64,000 bases of DNA from Devosia oryzisoli (GTDB lineage Bacteria > Pseudomonadota > Alphaproteobacteria > Rhizobiales > Devosiaceae), in the NCBI RefSeq assembly GCF_014837245.1, contig NZ_JACYFU010000003.1:434001-498000 (forward strand), in the 5' to 3' direction. The notes under the pieces were generated by a model, which searched no databases, had not been told where the DNA came from, and was given only the letters and a program-made list of their open reading frames with translations. The position numbers and the translations under genes are program-made. Of this stretch, positions 1 to 10,673 are shown piece after piece. Position 1 is the first letter of the stretch. Each line of letters begins with the position of its first letter.

Positions 1-2606
<2,606 letters not shown>

Positions 2607-2627
2607 GCAACGCTTGCCTCGTGCCTT

Positions 2628-2660
2628 CAATGGCGGCCTCCGGGCCGCCATTGCATTTTG
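2628..2660 (+). terminator. Hairpin terminator after acnA
   Basis: A perfect 11-bp stem (CAATGGCGGCC, 2628-2638, with GGCCGCCATTG, 2643-2653) closes a TCCG tetraloop and is followed by CATTTTGG. It lies 21 bp after the acnA stop. The T-tract is short, so termination may be partial. Confidence 0.7.
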
Positions 2661-2739
2661 GACACCGCCGCCCAGAACTGGCGAGTCTCACCCGCTTTTG
2701 ACTAGGCAGCCTTTACCGGCCGGGCTTACAACGATCGCC

Positions 2740-3477
2740 ATGGCAACGAACCCTTTACCCACCGCCCTTTTAGGACTCGCCGTTCTTGCGATTTCCGTCC
2801 CAGCCGCCCAGGCCGAGAGCGTGCATCTGCGTCCCAAGGCGGTGGTGGAACTGTTCACCAGCCAGGGCTGCGCGCAATGCCCGCCGGCCGATGCCATGTT
2901 GACCAGCCTGGCCGAGCGCGGCGATGTGGTCGCGCTGGCCTACCACGTCAACTACTGGGATTATATCGGCTGGGAAGACACCTTTGGGGACCAGTCCTTT
3001 GCCGATCGCCAGCGGGCCTACGCGAAAAGCTGGGGCTCGTCGCGCATCTATACGCCACAGATGGTGGTCAATGGCGCCAAGGGCGTAGTCGGCTCGCGCC
3101 GCGACGAGGTGCAGGAGGCTGTCGATGGCGCCAGCCTGCCGCTGCCGGTCGACGTAGAGCGCGACGGCGACATGCTCAAGGTCGACGTGCCCGCGCACTC
3201 CAGTCTCGGCAACGCCACGGTCTGGCTCGTGACCTATCTCGACCGCGCCGAAGTGGCCATCGAGAACGGCGACAATGCCGGCAAGTCCATGGTCTATACC
3301 CGCGTCGTCACCGACCGCCAGGTCTTGGGCATGTGGGAGGCGCACACGGGGGCAGAGTTCAAGCTGCCGCTGCCCGAGGTGCTGGGCGACCACAATGGCG
3401 GCTTTGCCGTGGTGGTGCAGCAGGAGCGCAAGGGGCTGCCGGGCCTCATTCTGGGCGCCGCTGCCTACGATCGCTGA
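2740..3477 (+). CDS. DUF1223 exported thioredoxin-like protein
   Basis: A 245-residue protein of the DUF1223 family. Residues 1-25 form a signal peptide ending near AQA. The mature protein begins with the family signature VVELFTSQGC and carries a CAQC motif (C44, C47) in a thioredoxin-like fold, followed by HVNYWDYIGW and YTPQMVVNG, all typical. It is probably periplasmic and thiol-active, but no substrate is established for the family. The ATG at 2740 is chosen because it puts the signal peptide at the N-terminus; the frame is open far upstream but only as an acnA shadow. No strong ribosome-binding site is visible. Confidence 0.88.
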   Translation: MATNPLPTALLGLAVLAISVPAAQAESVHLRPKAVVELFTSQGCAQCPPADAMLTSLAERGDVVALAYHVNYWDYIGWEDTFGDQSFADRQRAYAKSWGSSRIYTPQMVVNGAKGVVGSRRDEVQEAVDGASLPLPVDVERDGDMLKVDVPAHSSLGNATVWLVTYLDRAEVAIENGDNAGKSMVYTRVVTDRQVLGMWEAHTGAEFKLPLPEVLGDHNGGFAVVVQQERKGLPGLILGAAAYDR

Positions 3478-3492
3478 TCCTTTCCGGCCAAA

Positions 3493-3523
3493 GAAAAACC
3501 CGCTCCTTGGGGGAAGGAGCGGG
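3493..3523 (-). terminator. Rho-independent terminator pointing left, without an obvious gene
   Basis: A perfect 10-bp stem (3499-3508 with 3514-3523, CCCGCTCCTT/AAGGAGCGGG) closes a 5-nt loop. On the minus strand it is followed at once by TTTTTCTTT (3498-3490); there is no T-tract on the plus side. It would therefore end leftward transcription, yet the flanking genes all point right. It may mark the 3' end of a small RNA in 3499-3740. Confidence 0.6.
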
Positions 3524-3747
3524 CGAGACTGACTTGGTCAACAATAGAGGCGGCTGGCGGCGGGACGCTTGGGGTTGGGGGCTCGATCGGCCCGCCACCA
3601 GCCACTGGAGGCAATGGTTGAACGATGCCGCTCCAATTGGGCGCCACAAAGGACAAATCGTGGCTGAATTGGGGTTTCTTGCACCCTTGCCAGCGTCGGC
3701 ATTTGCCGCGATCATGACAGCGTAATGACAACCCGAAAGAGGTGCGC

Positions 3748-4128
3748 GTGCCCGGCCAAGCTCCCCCTCCGCCGCCCAACCTGGCGCTGGTTCATGCCGG
3801 CGAGCCATCGGGGGCGTCGCGTCCGGCGCCCACCGTTGTCGCCTTCGAGCGGCGCGAGCTGATGCAGATCCTCGGGGTGTACGGGCGCAAGGTCGCCTCC
3901 GGCGAGTGGCGCGACTATGCCATGGACTTCCTCAAGGACAGGGCCATGTTTTCGATCTACGCGCGCGTCTCGGAACGTCCGCTGTTCGTCGTCGAGAAGA
4001 ACCCCAGGCTGCGTAACCGCCAGGGCCAGTACATGGTCACCAACCAGCAGGGTCGCATCCTCAAGCGCGGCCACGACCTCGCCCAGGTGCTGCGCGTGCT
4101 CGACCCCGACCTGATGGTGGTGGGGTGA
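3748..4128 (+). CDS. DUF2794 family protein
   Basis: Small soluble protein of unknown function, conserved in Rhizobiales (126 residues). After a Pro/Ala-rich N-terminal stretch, the DUF2794 core reads FERRELMQILGVYG, GEWRDYAMDFLKDRA and ILKRGHDLAQVLRVLDP, all diagnostic. The GTG at 3748 is preferred over the one at 3742 because AAAGAGG (3736-3742) sits at good spacing before it. The stop overlaps the next gene's GTG start (GTGA), so the two are translationally coupled. No biochemical role is known to me. Confidence 0.85.
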   Translation: MPGQAPPPPPNLALVHAGEPSGASRPAPTVVAFERRELMQILGVYGRKVASGEWRDYAMDFLKDRAMFSIYARVSERPLFVVEKNPRLRNRQGQYMVTNQQGRILKRGHDLAQVLRVLDPDLMVVG

Positions 4129-4595
4129 CGCTGGTCGTCCGCGCGGCGGAGCCGGCAGATGCATCAGCCATGAGCCGCGTTTTGATCGCCTCCATCACGG
4201 ACCTCTGCGGCCAGGACCACGATAACGACCCGCAGCGGATTGCCGAATGGACGGCTAACAAATCGCCCGAGGGAATCGCGCAAATGCTGATGCGCGAGGG
4301 TTTCTTCATGATGGTCGCTGTTCTCGACAACGCGGTCGTTGCCGTAGGTGCCACCACGGCAGAGGGTGAAATCGCGCTCAACTATGTCGCGCCGGACAGG
4401 CGGTTCCAGGGGATCAGTTCCGCGCTTCTGGACCATATGGAAGCCGACCTGGGGCGCCGCGGCTTTGCCCAAGCCAGGCTCAAGGCAACTCGGACCGCCC
4501 TGCCATTCTATCGCGCACGTGGTTGGACAGGCGGGGACGTGGCGCAGAGTGGCCGTTCCATCGACTGCTTTGTCCTGCGTAAAACGCTGGCCTAG
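4125..4595 (+). CDS. GNAT-family N-acetyltransferase
   Basis: A 156-residue single-domain acetyltransferase. The central strand (EIALNYVAPDRRFQGISSALLDHME) carries the acetyl-CoA loop R-R-F-Q-G-I-S-S, a variant of the usual R/Q-x-x-G-x-G/A. The C-terminal part (ARLKATRTALPFYRARGW) is the usual GNAT motif B. It begins with GTG, overlapping the DUF2794 stop by 4 bp. The acceptor cannot be predicted; small GNATs of this kind modify amines, peptides or antibiotics. Confidence 0.8.
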   Translation: MTLVVRAAEPADASAMSRVLIASITDLCGQDHDNDPQRIAEWTANKSPEGIAQMLMREGFFMMVAVLDNAVVAVGATTAEGEIALNYVAPDRRFQGISSALLDHMEADLGRRGFAQARLKATRTALPFYRARGWTGGDVAQSGRSIDCFVLRKTLA

Positions 4596-4623
4596 GTCTT
4601 GCTCTATCGGCCGGCCGACGGGC

Positions 4624-5121
4624 CTACAGCGCCTTTTGCAGATGCACGATATCGTGCCAGCGGTCGAATTTGAGGCCGACTGCCTTGTAGTAGCCGACGC
4701 GTTCGAAGCCGAACTTTTCGTGGATGGCGATGGAATTGGCCGTGTCGGCGGTGATCACCGCCAGCATCTGCCTGAAGCCAAAGGCCTTCGACTGCGCCAG
4801 CAATTCGGTCAGCATGGCCTTGCCGAGGCCCCGTCCGGTTTCCTCAGGATCGAGATAGATCGAATCCTCGCAGGTGAAGCGATAAGCGGCGCGGGGGCGG
4901 TAGAAGCTGGCATAGGCGTAGCCGAGCACCTGGCCCGCGCGCTCGGCGATGATCACCGGGTGGCCGAGTTTCTGAAGGCCCGCATATTTTTCGGCGATCG
5001 CCTCTTCGCCCGGCGCCTCGGTATCGAAGGTGATGGCGGTGTTTTCGACATAGTGCCGATAGATGGTGGTGATGGCCGGAATGTCGGACCACTGGAAGGT
5101 ACGGAGCTGGAAATCGGACAT
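4624..5121 (-). CDS. GNAT N-acetyltransferase, phosphinothricin-acetyltransferase-like
   Basis: A 165-residue acetyltransferase of the Pat/MnaT-like group, which acetylates phosphinothricin, methionine sulfoximine or related amino acids. Seen in the sequence: TIYRHYVENTAITFDTEAP near the N-terminus, DSIYLDPEETGRGLGKAML as the acetyl-CoA loop, and the C-terminal EKFGFERVGYYKAVGLKF typical of the group. The ATG at 5121 (MSDFQLRTF) is chosen; the upstream in-frame extension would run through a terminator hairpin. The substrate is inferred from the family only. Confidence 0.85.
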   Translation of the reverse strand: MSDFQLRTFQWSDIPAITTIYRHYVENTAITFDTEAPGEEAIAEKYAGLQKLGHPVIIAERAGQVLGYAYASFYRPRAAYRFTCEDSIYLDPEETGRGLGKAMLTELLAQSKAFGFRQMLAVITADTANSIAIHEKFGFERVGYYKAVGLKFDRWHDIVHLQKAL

Positions 5122-5134
5122 GGCGCTGCGCAAA

Positions 5135-5164
5135 CAAAAAGACCGCAGCTCTTGTAAGCTGCGG
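5135..5164 (-). terminator. Terminator of the Bax-inhibitor-type gene
   Basis: An 8-bp stem CCGCAGCT/AGCTGCGG (5143-5150 with 5157-5164) has a 6-nt loop. On the minus strand it is followed by TCTTTTTGTTTG (from 5142 down). It lies 35 bp after the stop of the YccA-like gene and just before the GNAT start at 5121. Confidence 0.8.
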
Positions 5165-5198
5165 CCCGATTTGTCGTCCAACCAATTCGGAACGATGT

Positions 5199-5969
5199 TT
5201 ACTCGCGATTGCCGAAAAGGCGGAGCAGCATCATGAACAGGTTGATGAAGTCGAGGTAGAGGCTCAGGGCACCCATGATGGCGTTCTTGGCCAGCACGTC
5301 GGCGCCGTAGTGCTCGGAGTAGCTTTCCTTGATCTTCTGGGTGTCATATGCGGTCAGGCCCACAAAGATCAGCACGCCCAGCACCGAGATCGCGAAATCG
5401 AGCATGGACGAGCCAAGGAAGATGTTCACGACCGAGGCGATGATGATGCCGATCAGGCCCATCATCAGGAAGTTGCCCATTGAGGTCAGGTCGCGCTTGG
5501 TGGTGTAGCCGTAAAGGCTCATCGCGCCGAAGGTGGCGGCGGTGATGAAGAACACCTTGGCGATCGAGGCGCCCGTATAGACGAGGAAGATGGAGGAGAG
5601 CGACAGGCCCATCACTGCGGCAAACGCCCAGAACACGCCTTGCGCGGCGGGGACCGAGAGCTTGTTGATGCCGAAGCTGAGCACCAGCACGAAGGCGAGC
5701 GGGGCGAGCATCACGACCCACTGCAGTGGGCTTGCAAACAGCAGCGCGCCCCACTGGGTCACCAGGGTTCCGTCCGCCAGCTGGCCGGCGGCGGCATCGG
5801 CATTGGTGGTGACGGCGGCATTGGCAGCGAACCAGGCGACGAGGCCGGTCACGACAAGGCCGATACCCATGTAGTTGTAAACGCGCAGCATATAGCTGCG
5901 AAGGCCCTCGTCGATGGCCGCGGCCGAGCCGGCCCGCGCACCGAGGGTCTGACGGTCATATTGAGCCAT
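5199..5969 (-). CDS. Bax inhibitor-1 / YccA family membrane protein
   Basis: A 256-residue inner-membrane protein with about seven hydrophobic helices, of the BI-1/YbhL/YccA family (members are calcium or proton leak channels or FtsH-associated). The family pattern is visible in MLRVYNYMGIGLVVTGLVAW, the long helix after NKLSVPAAQGVF, and the C-terminal LTAYDTQKIKESY followed by GALSLYLDFINLFMMLLRLFG. The ATG at 5969 (MAQYDRQT) has AGGAACCAGGA upstream. The 5' region holds two small hairpins and could be the alphaproteobacterial ybhL leader. Confidence 0.93.
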   Translation of the reverse strand: MAQYDRQTLGARAGSAAAIDEGLRSYMLRVYNYMGIGLVVTGLVAWFAANAAVTTNADAAAGQLADGTLVTQWGALLFASPLQWVVMLAPLAFVLVLSFGINKLSVPAAQGVFWAFAAVMGLSLSSIFLVYTGASIAKVFFITAATFGAMSLYGYTTKRDLTSMGNFLMMGLIGIIIASVVNIFLGSSMLDFAISVLGVLIFVGLTAYDTQKIKESYSEHYGADVLAKNAIMGALSLYLDFINLFMMLLRLFGNRE

Positions 5970-6030
5970 TCCTGGTTCCTTTCCCTTGGAAACACGCGGT
6001 CTTTTCACCGCCGGGGGCAATTGGCGTTGC
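5970..6030 (-). promoter_or_regulatory. Candidate structured 5' leader (ybhL-leader-like)
   Basis: Upstream of the YccA/YbhL-type gene the minus strand can form GCGGT-6 nt-ACCGC (6011-5996) and TTTCC-3 nt-GGAAA (5992-5980), the second directly before the ribosome-binding site. A ybhL leader RNA is known upstream of homologous genes in Rhizobiales. The match rests on position and hairpins only, not on a covariance search. Confidence 0.35.
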
Positions 6031-6169
6031 CACTTGTCGAACAATATGGAGAGCGAGTTGCGTGTTTACAAGGCAAATCAGACAGGTGCGACAACCGGCT
6101 CTGGCACCTTCACGCGGGTGTGTTACGGTCGGATCGAGAATCACCCTGGCTCAATCCCGGGAGGTCCCC

Positions 6170-6709
6170 ATGCCCCGGCTGTTTACCGGCCTCGAAGTTC
6201 CGGCCGATATCGGTTTTCGCCTTTCGCTTAAGCGCGGCGGCCTGATCGGCGCTCGCTGGATCGACGTTGAAAACTATCACATCACCCTCCGGTTCATCGG
6301 GGATGTCGACGGGCAAACGGCCGATGACGTGGCCGGTGAGTTGGACCGGCTCTCCAACGCGTTACGCTTCACCATCCGCCTTACCCATCTGGGCATTTTC
6401 GGTGGCGACAAACCTCGCTCTCTTTATGCCGGGGTGGAACCGTCAGACGCACTGACACGGCTGCAGGCCGCCCATGAGCGAGTGTTGCAGCGAGCGGGGC
6501 TGGCCCCAGAGGGACGCAAATTCGTGCCGCATGTTACCCTCGCACGGCTCAAAGGTGTCTCCTCAGCCGATGTAGCACACTTCCTTGCCGAAACCGGACG
6601 CTTCGATCCGCTCGAATTCACTGCCAGTCGATTCATCCTCTTTTCCAGCAGAGGCTCTGTGGGGGGCGGTCCATATGTGATCGAACAGAGTTATCCCCTT
6701 GCTGCCTGA
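6170..6709 (+). CDS. thpR: RNA 2',3'-cyclic phosphodiesterase
   Basis: A 179-residue member of the 2H phosphoesterase superfamily (ThpR/LigT), which opens 2',3'-cyclic phosphate ends of RNA to 2'-phosphates. Both catalytic H-x-T motifs are present: H37-I-T39 (YHITLRFIG) and H121-V-T123 (PHVTLARLKG). The length is typical. The ATG at 6170 follows GGGAGG (6159-6164). The frame is open further upstream but without family similarity. It stands alone, divergent from the Bax-inhibitor-type gene. Confidence 0.93.
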   Translation: MPRLFTGLEVPADIGFRLSLKRGGLIGARWIDVENYHITLRFIGDVDGQTADDVAGELDRLSNALRFTIRLTHLGIFGGDKPRSLYAGVEPSDALTRLQAAHERVLQRAGLAPEGRKFVPHVTLARLKGVSSADVAHFLAETGRFDPLEFTASRFILFSSRGSVGGGPYVIEQSYPLAA

Positions 6710-6723
6710 ACTTCACGCAAGTG

Positions 6724-6738
6724 TTAGTCTTGTCTTAA
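6724..6738 (+). promoter_or_regulatory. CtrA-like box, one mismatch
   Basis: TTAG-N7-TTAA followed by CC, against the CtrA consensus TTAA-N7-TTAA. It lies between thpR and the first IalB-like gene, about 180 bp upstream of the latter. It could be chance. Confidence 0.3.
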
Positions 6739-6793
6739 CCGTCCTGCGCAAAAGCTGCGCCTGTAGACGCGCTGGCGTCAAATTGCCGCCGCC

Positions 6794-6838
6794 TTTGCCC
6801 ATCATTTGAGGCAAATCCGCGCGGATATAGGCGGATTT
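6794..6838 (+). repeat. Two overlapping inverted repeats upstream of the first IalB-like gene
   Basis: TTTGCC (6794-6799) pairs with GGCAAA (6810-6815), and AAATCCGC (6813-6820) pairs with GCGGATTT (6831-6838). Both loops are 10 nt and the arms share the bases AAA. They lie 77 bp before the gene and could be operators or alternative leader hairpins. Confidence 0.45.
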
Positions 6839-6914
6839 GACGGCTTGGTAACCATGTTCGCGTCACGCTGGGCGGGCAGCTCACGACGAACGGCAGCAAG
6901 ACAGAAGGAAACTC

Positions 6915-7442
6915 ATGGCAATGACGACGAAAACCTGTGGCCTTGCAATCGGGCTCGCGGTGGGCGCGCTCATGGCCCTCGCGCCGACCGCACAGGCGCA
7001 ACAGGCTACCGAGCTTGGCACCTTCAACTCCTGGACAGCCTGGTCGGCCAACGACGCCAGCGGCTTGATCTGCTACATTTCGGGGCAGCCGCAAAAGAGC
7101 GAGCCGGCAGGCGTGAACCGGGATCCAATCCACTTCATGATCATTCACCGCAAGGCGCTGGGGACCAAGAATGAGGTGCAGACGCTGATCGGCTATCCCT
7201 TCAACACCACAGACGCCAAGGCATCTGCCGCTATCGATGGCAAGTCCTACCCGATGGTCACCGAGGGTTCGGCGGCCTGGCTCGCCTCCACCGGGGACGA
7301 GGCCGGTTTCGTTTCCGCCTTCAAGGCCGGCAACCAGCTGGTTGTGCGCGGCACCAGCCAGCGGGGCACGAATACGGTCGATACCTATTCGCTTTCTGGC
7401 GCCACCGCTGCGGTCAACGCCATCGACGCGGCCTGCAAGTAA
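6915..7442 (+). CDS. IalB-like exported protein (invasion-associated locus B family), copy 1
   Basis: A 175-residue secreted protein. Residues 1-29 form a signal peptide ending AQAQ. The mature protein has the IalB-family pattern: a W-x-A-W segment, an early cysteine (LICYISGQPQKSEP), then FMIIHRK, then a repeated-strand C-terminal half ending YSLSGATAAVNAIDAACK. AGAAGGA precedes the ATG. IalB of Bartonella is linked to erythrocyte entry, but the family is widespread in free-living Rhizobiales, where its role is unknown. A paralogue follows. Confidence 0.85.
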   Translation: MAMTTKTCGLAIGLAVGALMALAPTAQAQQATELGTFNSWTAWSANDASGLICYISGQPQKSEPAGVNRDPIHFMIIHRKALGTKNEVQTLIGYPFNTTDAKASAAIDGKSYPMVTEGSAAWLASTGDEAGFVSAFKAGNQLVVRGTSQRGTNTVDTYSLSGATAAVNAIDAACK

Positions 7443-7531
7443 GCCTTGCCCTTGGCAACACATCGATCCTAACTCACAGGGCGCGGCTTTCGAGCCCGCC
7501 TCCCCGTGTCGCATGAAGAGTACTGCGCCTG

Positions 7532-8038
7532 ATGACCTGTTTGACCCGCATTGCCCTCGCTTTACCCCTGCTGCTGATTGCCGCGCTGCCGGCTGAGGCG
7601 CAGTCGGCGCGAGTGCTTGGCGATTTCCGCGACTGGTCGGCCTATGCCGCGGACGATGGCGGTGGCACGGTCTGCTTTGCCATGACCAAGCCGACGAGTA
7701 CGGACCCTACCCCGGCGGATTATGGGGACGCCTACCTTTACGTCACAAACCGCCCGGGCGAGGACGTCATCAACGAATTCAACGTCGTCGCAGGGTACAC
7801 CTTCCAGACCGGGTCGATGGCGACGGTGAAGGTGGATGGTACGCCTTTCTCGTTGTTCACGCAGGGCGACGCGGCCTGGCTTGACGATGCCTCGCAAGGC
7901 GCCAACCTCGCCGCCGCCATTCGTGCCGGCTCCAGCCTGACGGTCTCGGGGACAGCGGCAGACGGCACTACCGTTACTCAGAAGTACTCGCTTTCCGGGG
8001 CCACCGCTGCCCAGCAGGCCAGCGGGGCCGAGTGCTGA
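7532..8038 (+). CDS. IalB-like exported protein, copy 2
   Basis: A 168-residue paralogue of the preceding gene with its own signal peptide (cleavage near AEAQ). Shared landmarks are LGDFRDWSAY (compare LGTFNSWTAW), VCFAMTKP, the segment VTNRPGEDVINEFNVVAGY, and the C-terminal YSLSGATAAQQASGAEC, almost identical to copy 1 over SLSGATAA. The two C-terminal ends both place a Cys in the last residues, so a disulfide with the early Cys is plausible. Divergence is high outside the landmarks, so the duplication is old. The ribosome-binding site is weak. Confidence 0.82.
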   Translation: MTCLTRIALALPLLLIAALPAEAQSARVLGDFRDWSAYAADDGGGTVCFAMTKPTSTDPTPADYGDAYLYVTNRPGEDVINEFNVVAGYTFQTGSMATVKVDGTPFSLFTQGDAAWLDDASQGANLAAAIRAGSSLTVSGTAADGTTVTQKYSLSGATAAQQASGAEC

Positions 8039-8208
8039 TCGCTGAGATCTTCCGCTTCCCGCTCAATTGATTGGTGACGGTGGCCTGAGGCCCGTCGGTT
8101 GTCGGATACTGCAGGTCTGCCTTCCGCTGGCGTGACTTTGCCAATCGCGCCCCCATATGGTAGACACTGCGGGTTTTCCCGCATCTTCGTTTCCTATCGA
8201 GCCCTGCG

Positions 8209-9417
8209 ATGAGCATTGCGCTGAATCTTGACCATTCGACTGCCGTGCGCCCCGCCGCTACGGCCCGTCCTCCGCTGATCGGCCTTTCGAAGGCGGGACT
8301 GGCCGAAGCGCTGGTGTGCCACGAGGTGGTCAGCGAGCGCGAAGGGCGCATGCGGGCCAGCCAGCTGTGGAACTGGCTTTACGTCAATGGCGTCACCGAT
8401 TTCGAGCGGATGACCAATGTGGCCAAGCCCGTGCGCCAGAAACTGGCCGACACGTTCAACCTCGACCGGCCGGAGATCGTTTCCGAACAGGTGTCGGTCG
8501 ATGGCACGCGCAAATGGCTGTTCCGGTTCCGCGATCCGGCCAATCCCAACTTTCCCCCGGTCGAGGTGGAAACCGTCTACATCCCCGAGAGTGATCGCGG
8601 GACCCTTTGTGTCTCGTCCCAGGTGGGCTGCACGCTGACCTGTTCCTTCTGCCATACCGGCACGCAGAAGCTCGTTCGCAACCTCACCGCTGGAGAAATT
8701 CTCGGTCAGATCCTGATGGCGCGTGAGCGCCTTGGCGACTTCCCCGGTGGCCAGCGTCCAGACGACGGCGGTCTTGTACCCGGCGGGGAAACCCGCGCCA
8801 TTACCAATATCGTGATGATGGGCATGGGCGAGCCGCTCTACAACTACGACAACGTCAAGCAGGCGCTGCTGATCGCGTCGGCCGGCGATGGCATGAGTAT
8901 CTCCAAGCGCCGCATCACGCTTTCGACCTCTGGCGTCGTCCCCTATATCGAGCCGACCGGCCGCGAGATCGACGTCATGCTGGCCATTTCTCTCCATGCC
9001 GTGCGCGACGATCTGCGCGACGTCCTCGTGCCGATCAACAAGAAATGGCCGCTCAAGGAGCTGCTCGAGGCCTGCCGCAACTATCCGGGCCTCTCCAATG
9101 CCCGTCGCATCACCTTCGAATATGTGATGCTCGACGGCATCAACGACAGTGATGCCGAGGCGCGCGAACTGGTGCGGCTCCTCGCGGGCATTCCGGCCAA
9201 GATCAACCTCATCCCGTTCAACCCCTGGCCCGGCTCCAACTACGGCACCTCGCCCTCGAGCCGCATCGAGCGCTTTGCCGACATCGTCAACCGTGCCGGC
9301 TATGCCTCTCCGGTGCGGACTCCGCGCGGTCGGGACATCTTCGCCGCTTGCGGTCAGCTCAAGAGCGAGAGCGAGCGGCTGTCCCGCAAGGATCGCGACG
9401 CCCTCGCCGGCGTCTGA
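8209..9417 (+). CDS. rlmN: Dual-specificity 23S rRNA/tRNA methyltransferase RlmN
   Basis: Radical-SAM enzyme that makes 2-methyladenosine at A2503 of 23S rRNA and A37 of some tRNAs. 402 residues. The cluster motif C-x3-C-x2-C is C141-C145-C148 ([12 protein letters not shown]), and the C-terminal methyl-carrying cysteine is C381 (DIFAACGQL). Other family blocks are [13 protein letters not shown] and [12 protein letters not shown]. The stop overlaps the next start (TGATG), so the HNH gene is translationally coupled. Confidence 0.97.
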   Translation: MSIALNLDHSTAVRPAATARPPLIGLSKAGLAEALVCHEVVSEREGRMRASQLWNWLYVNGVTDFERMTNVAKPVRQKLADTFNLDRPEIVSEQVSVDGTRKWLFRFRDPANPNFPPVEVETVYIPESDRGTLCVSSQVGCTLTCSFCHTGTQKLVRNLTAGEILGQILMARERLGDFPGGQRPDDGGLVPGGETRAITNIVMMGMGEPLYNYDNVKQALLIASAGDGMSISKRRITLSTSGVVPYIEPTGREIDVMLAISLHAVRDDLRDVLVPINKKWPLKELLEACRNYPGLSNARRITFEYVMLDGINDSDAEARELVRLLAGIPAKINLIPFNPWPGSNYGTSPSSRIERFADIVNRAGYASPVRTPRGRDIFAACGQLKSESERLSRKDRDALAGV

Positions 9418-9794
9418 TGAAGCCCTCGGCCCGCCGGGTCGAGGTTGCCATGGCGGCTGCCGCAAAGGCCGCAGCGTCTCGCCAGCCGCCGATCTGTCCC
9501 CTGTGCGAGCGGCCGATCCCGCCCGAGGCGAAATCGAGCCGGCATCACCTGACGCCCCGCCTCAAGGGCGGCACGCACAAGGGCACGGTGCGCCTGCACC
9601 AGATCTGCCACAGCGCCATCCATGCCCGCTTCTCGGAGGCAGAATTGGCCCGCCGCCTCGCCGGCATCGAGAGCCTACGGGCCGATCCCGAGATCGCCAC
9701 CTTCCTCGCCTGGGTGCGGGAAAAGCCACCCGCGTTTCACGCGCCAACGCGGATGACCCGGCAGCGGCGCGACATGCGGCGGCCCCGGGACTAG
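9417..9794 (+). CDS. Small HNH-nuclease-fold protein
   Basis: A 125-residue protein with a zinc-HNH arrangement: C27-x2-C30 (CPLCERPI), H43-H44 (RHHLTPRLKGG), then H61, C64, H65 and H69 (LHQICHSAIH). The two CxxC/CxxH pairs would hold zinc, with H43 or H44 as general base. A basic, Arg-rich C-terminus follows. It overlaps the rlmN stop by one base and shares its operon. A nucleic-acid cleavage or binding role is inferred from the fold only; the target is unknown. Confidence 0.75.
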   Translation: MKPSARRVEVAMAAAAKAAASRQPPICPLCERPIPPEAKSSRHHLTPRLKGGTHKGTVRLHQICHSAIHARFSEAELARRLAGIESLRADPEIATFLAWVREKPPAFHAPTRMTRQRRDMRRPRD

Positions 9795-9823
9795 GATGGT
9801 GGGCAGGCCGCGTGTGGTAGACG

Positions 9824-10672
9824 CTACTCTCCGGCTACCCACTCAACGGCCCACCGGCCGCGCCCGTGATCGCTGAGCAGCTCCGCCAGCGCCGGCAATA
9901 GCGTCCGCATCTCTGCTTCCAGCACATAGGGCGGGTTGACCACGATCATGCCGGTGCCATGGAGGCGCGGCGGGGTGGTGGGGCGGTCGATACTCAGCTC
10001 GATCCGCAGGATTTTTGGAATGCCGGAGGCCTTGAGCGCCTTGATATAGGCGTCCACTTCGCGCGGCTCCTTGATCGGATACCAATAGGCATAGATGCCG
10101 CCCGGCCAGCGGGCATGAGCCTTTTCAAGGCTCTGCGCCATGCGGGTGAATTCGCCCTTTTCCTCGAAGGGCGGATCGACCACCACGAGGCCGCGCTTTT
10201 CCTTGGGCGGCAGGTGTGTGCCCATGGCGGCCCAGCCATCGAGTGTCGTCACCCGCACCTGAAAATCGTCGGTAAAATTCTTGCGCAGTGCCCAGGCATC
10301 GCTGGGATGCAGTTCAAGCGCCATCAGCCTGTCCTGCGGGCGCATCATGTGGCGGGTGATCATGGGAGAGCCGGGATAGTAGCGCAGGCGTCCATCCTGG
10401 TTCTGGGCCCGCACCGCCGACAGATAGGGCTCGACCACTTCGGCCACCGGCGAGGCCAGTTTGGCGTCGATCAGCCGCGCGATGCCCTCCTGCCATTCGC
10501 CGGTGCGCCCGGCCTCGTCACCCCGCAAATCGTAGAGGCCGACGCCGGCATGGGTATCGATGACGCGGAACGGAGCGTCCTTGCGCATCAGATAGGCGAG
10601 GATGCGGCTGAGAATGGTGTGCTTGACCACGTCGGCAAAGTTGCCGGCGTGAAAGGCGTGGCGGTAGTTCAA
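9824..10672 (-). CDS. rlmJ: 23S rRNA (adenine-2030-N6)-methyltransferase RlmJ
   Basis: SAM-dependent methyltransferase making m6A2030 in 23S rRNA. 282 residues, close to the E. coli enzyme. It opens with the family N-terminus NYRHAFHAGNFADVVKH. The DPPFEEKGEF motif is the DPPY/F catalytic loop, DTHAGVGLYDL is the SAM site, and ALELHPSDA follows. The only sensible start is a TTG at 10672, just 1 nt after the stop of the upstream LysE gene; the open frame further upstream lies inside that gene. Coupled translation is likely. Confidence 0.93.
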   Translation of the reverse strand: MNYRHAFHAGNFADVVKHTILSRILAYLMRKDAPFRVIDTHAGVGLYDLRGDEAGRTGEWQEGIARLIDAKLASPVAEVVEPYLSAVRAQNQDGRLRYYPGSPMITRHMMRPQDRLMALELHPSDAWALRKNFTDDFQVRVTTLDGWAAMGTHLPPKEKRGLVVVDPPFEEKGEFTRMAQSLEKAHARWPGGIYAYWYPIKEPREVDAYIKALKASGIPKILRIELSIDRPTTPPRLHGTGMIVVNPPYVLEAEMRTLLPALAELLSDHGRGRWAVEWVAGE

Positions 10673-10673
10673 C

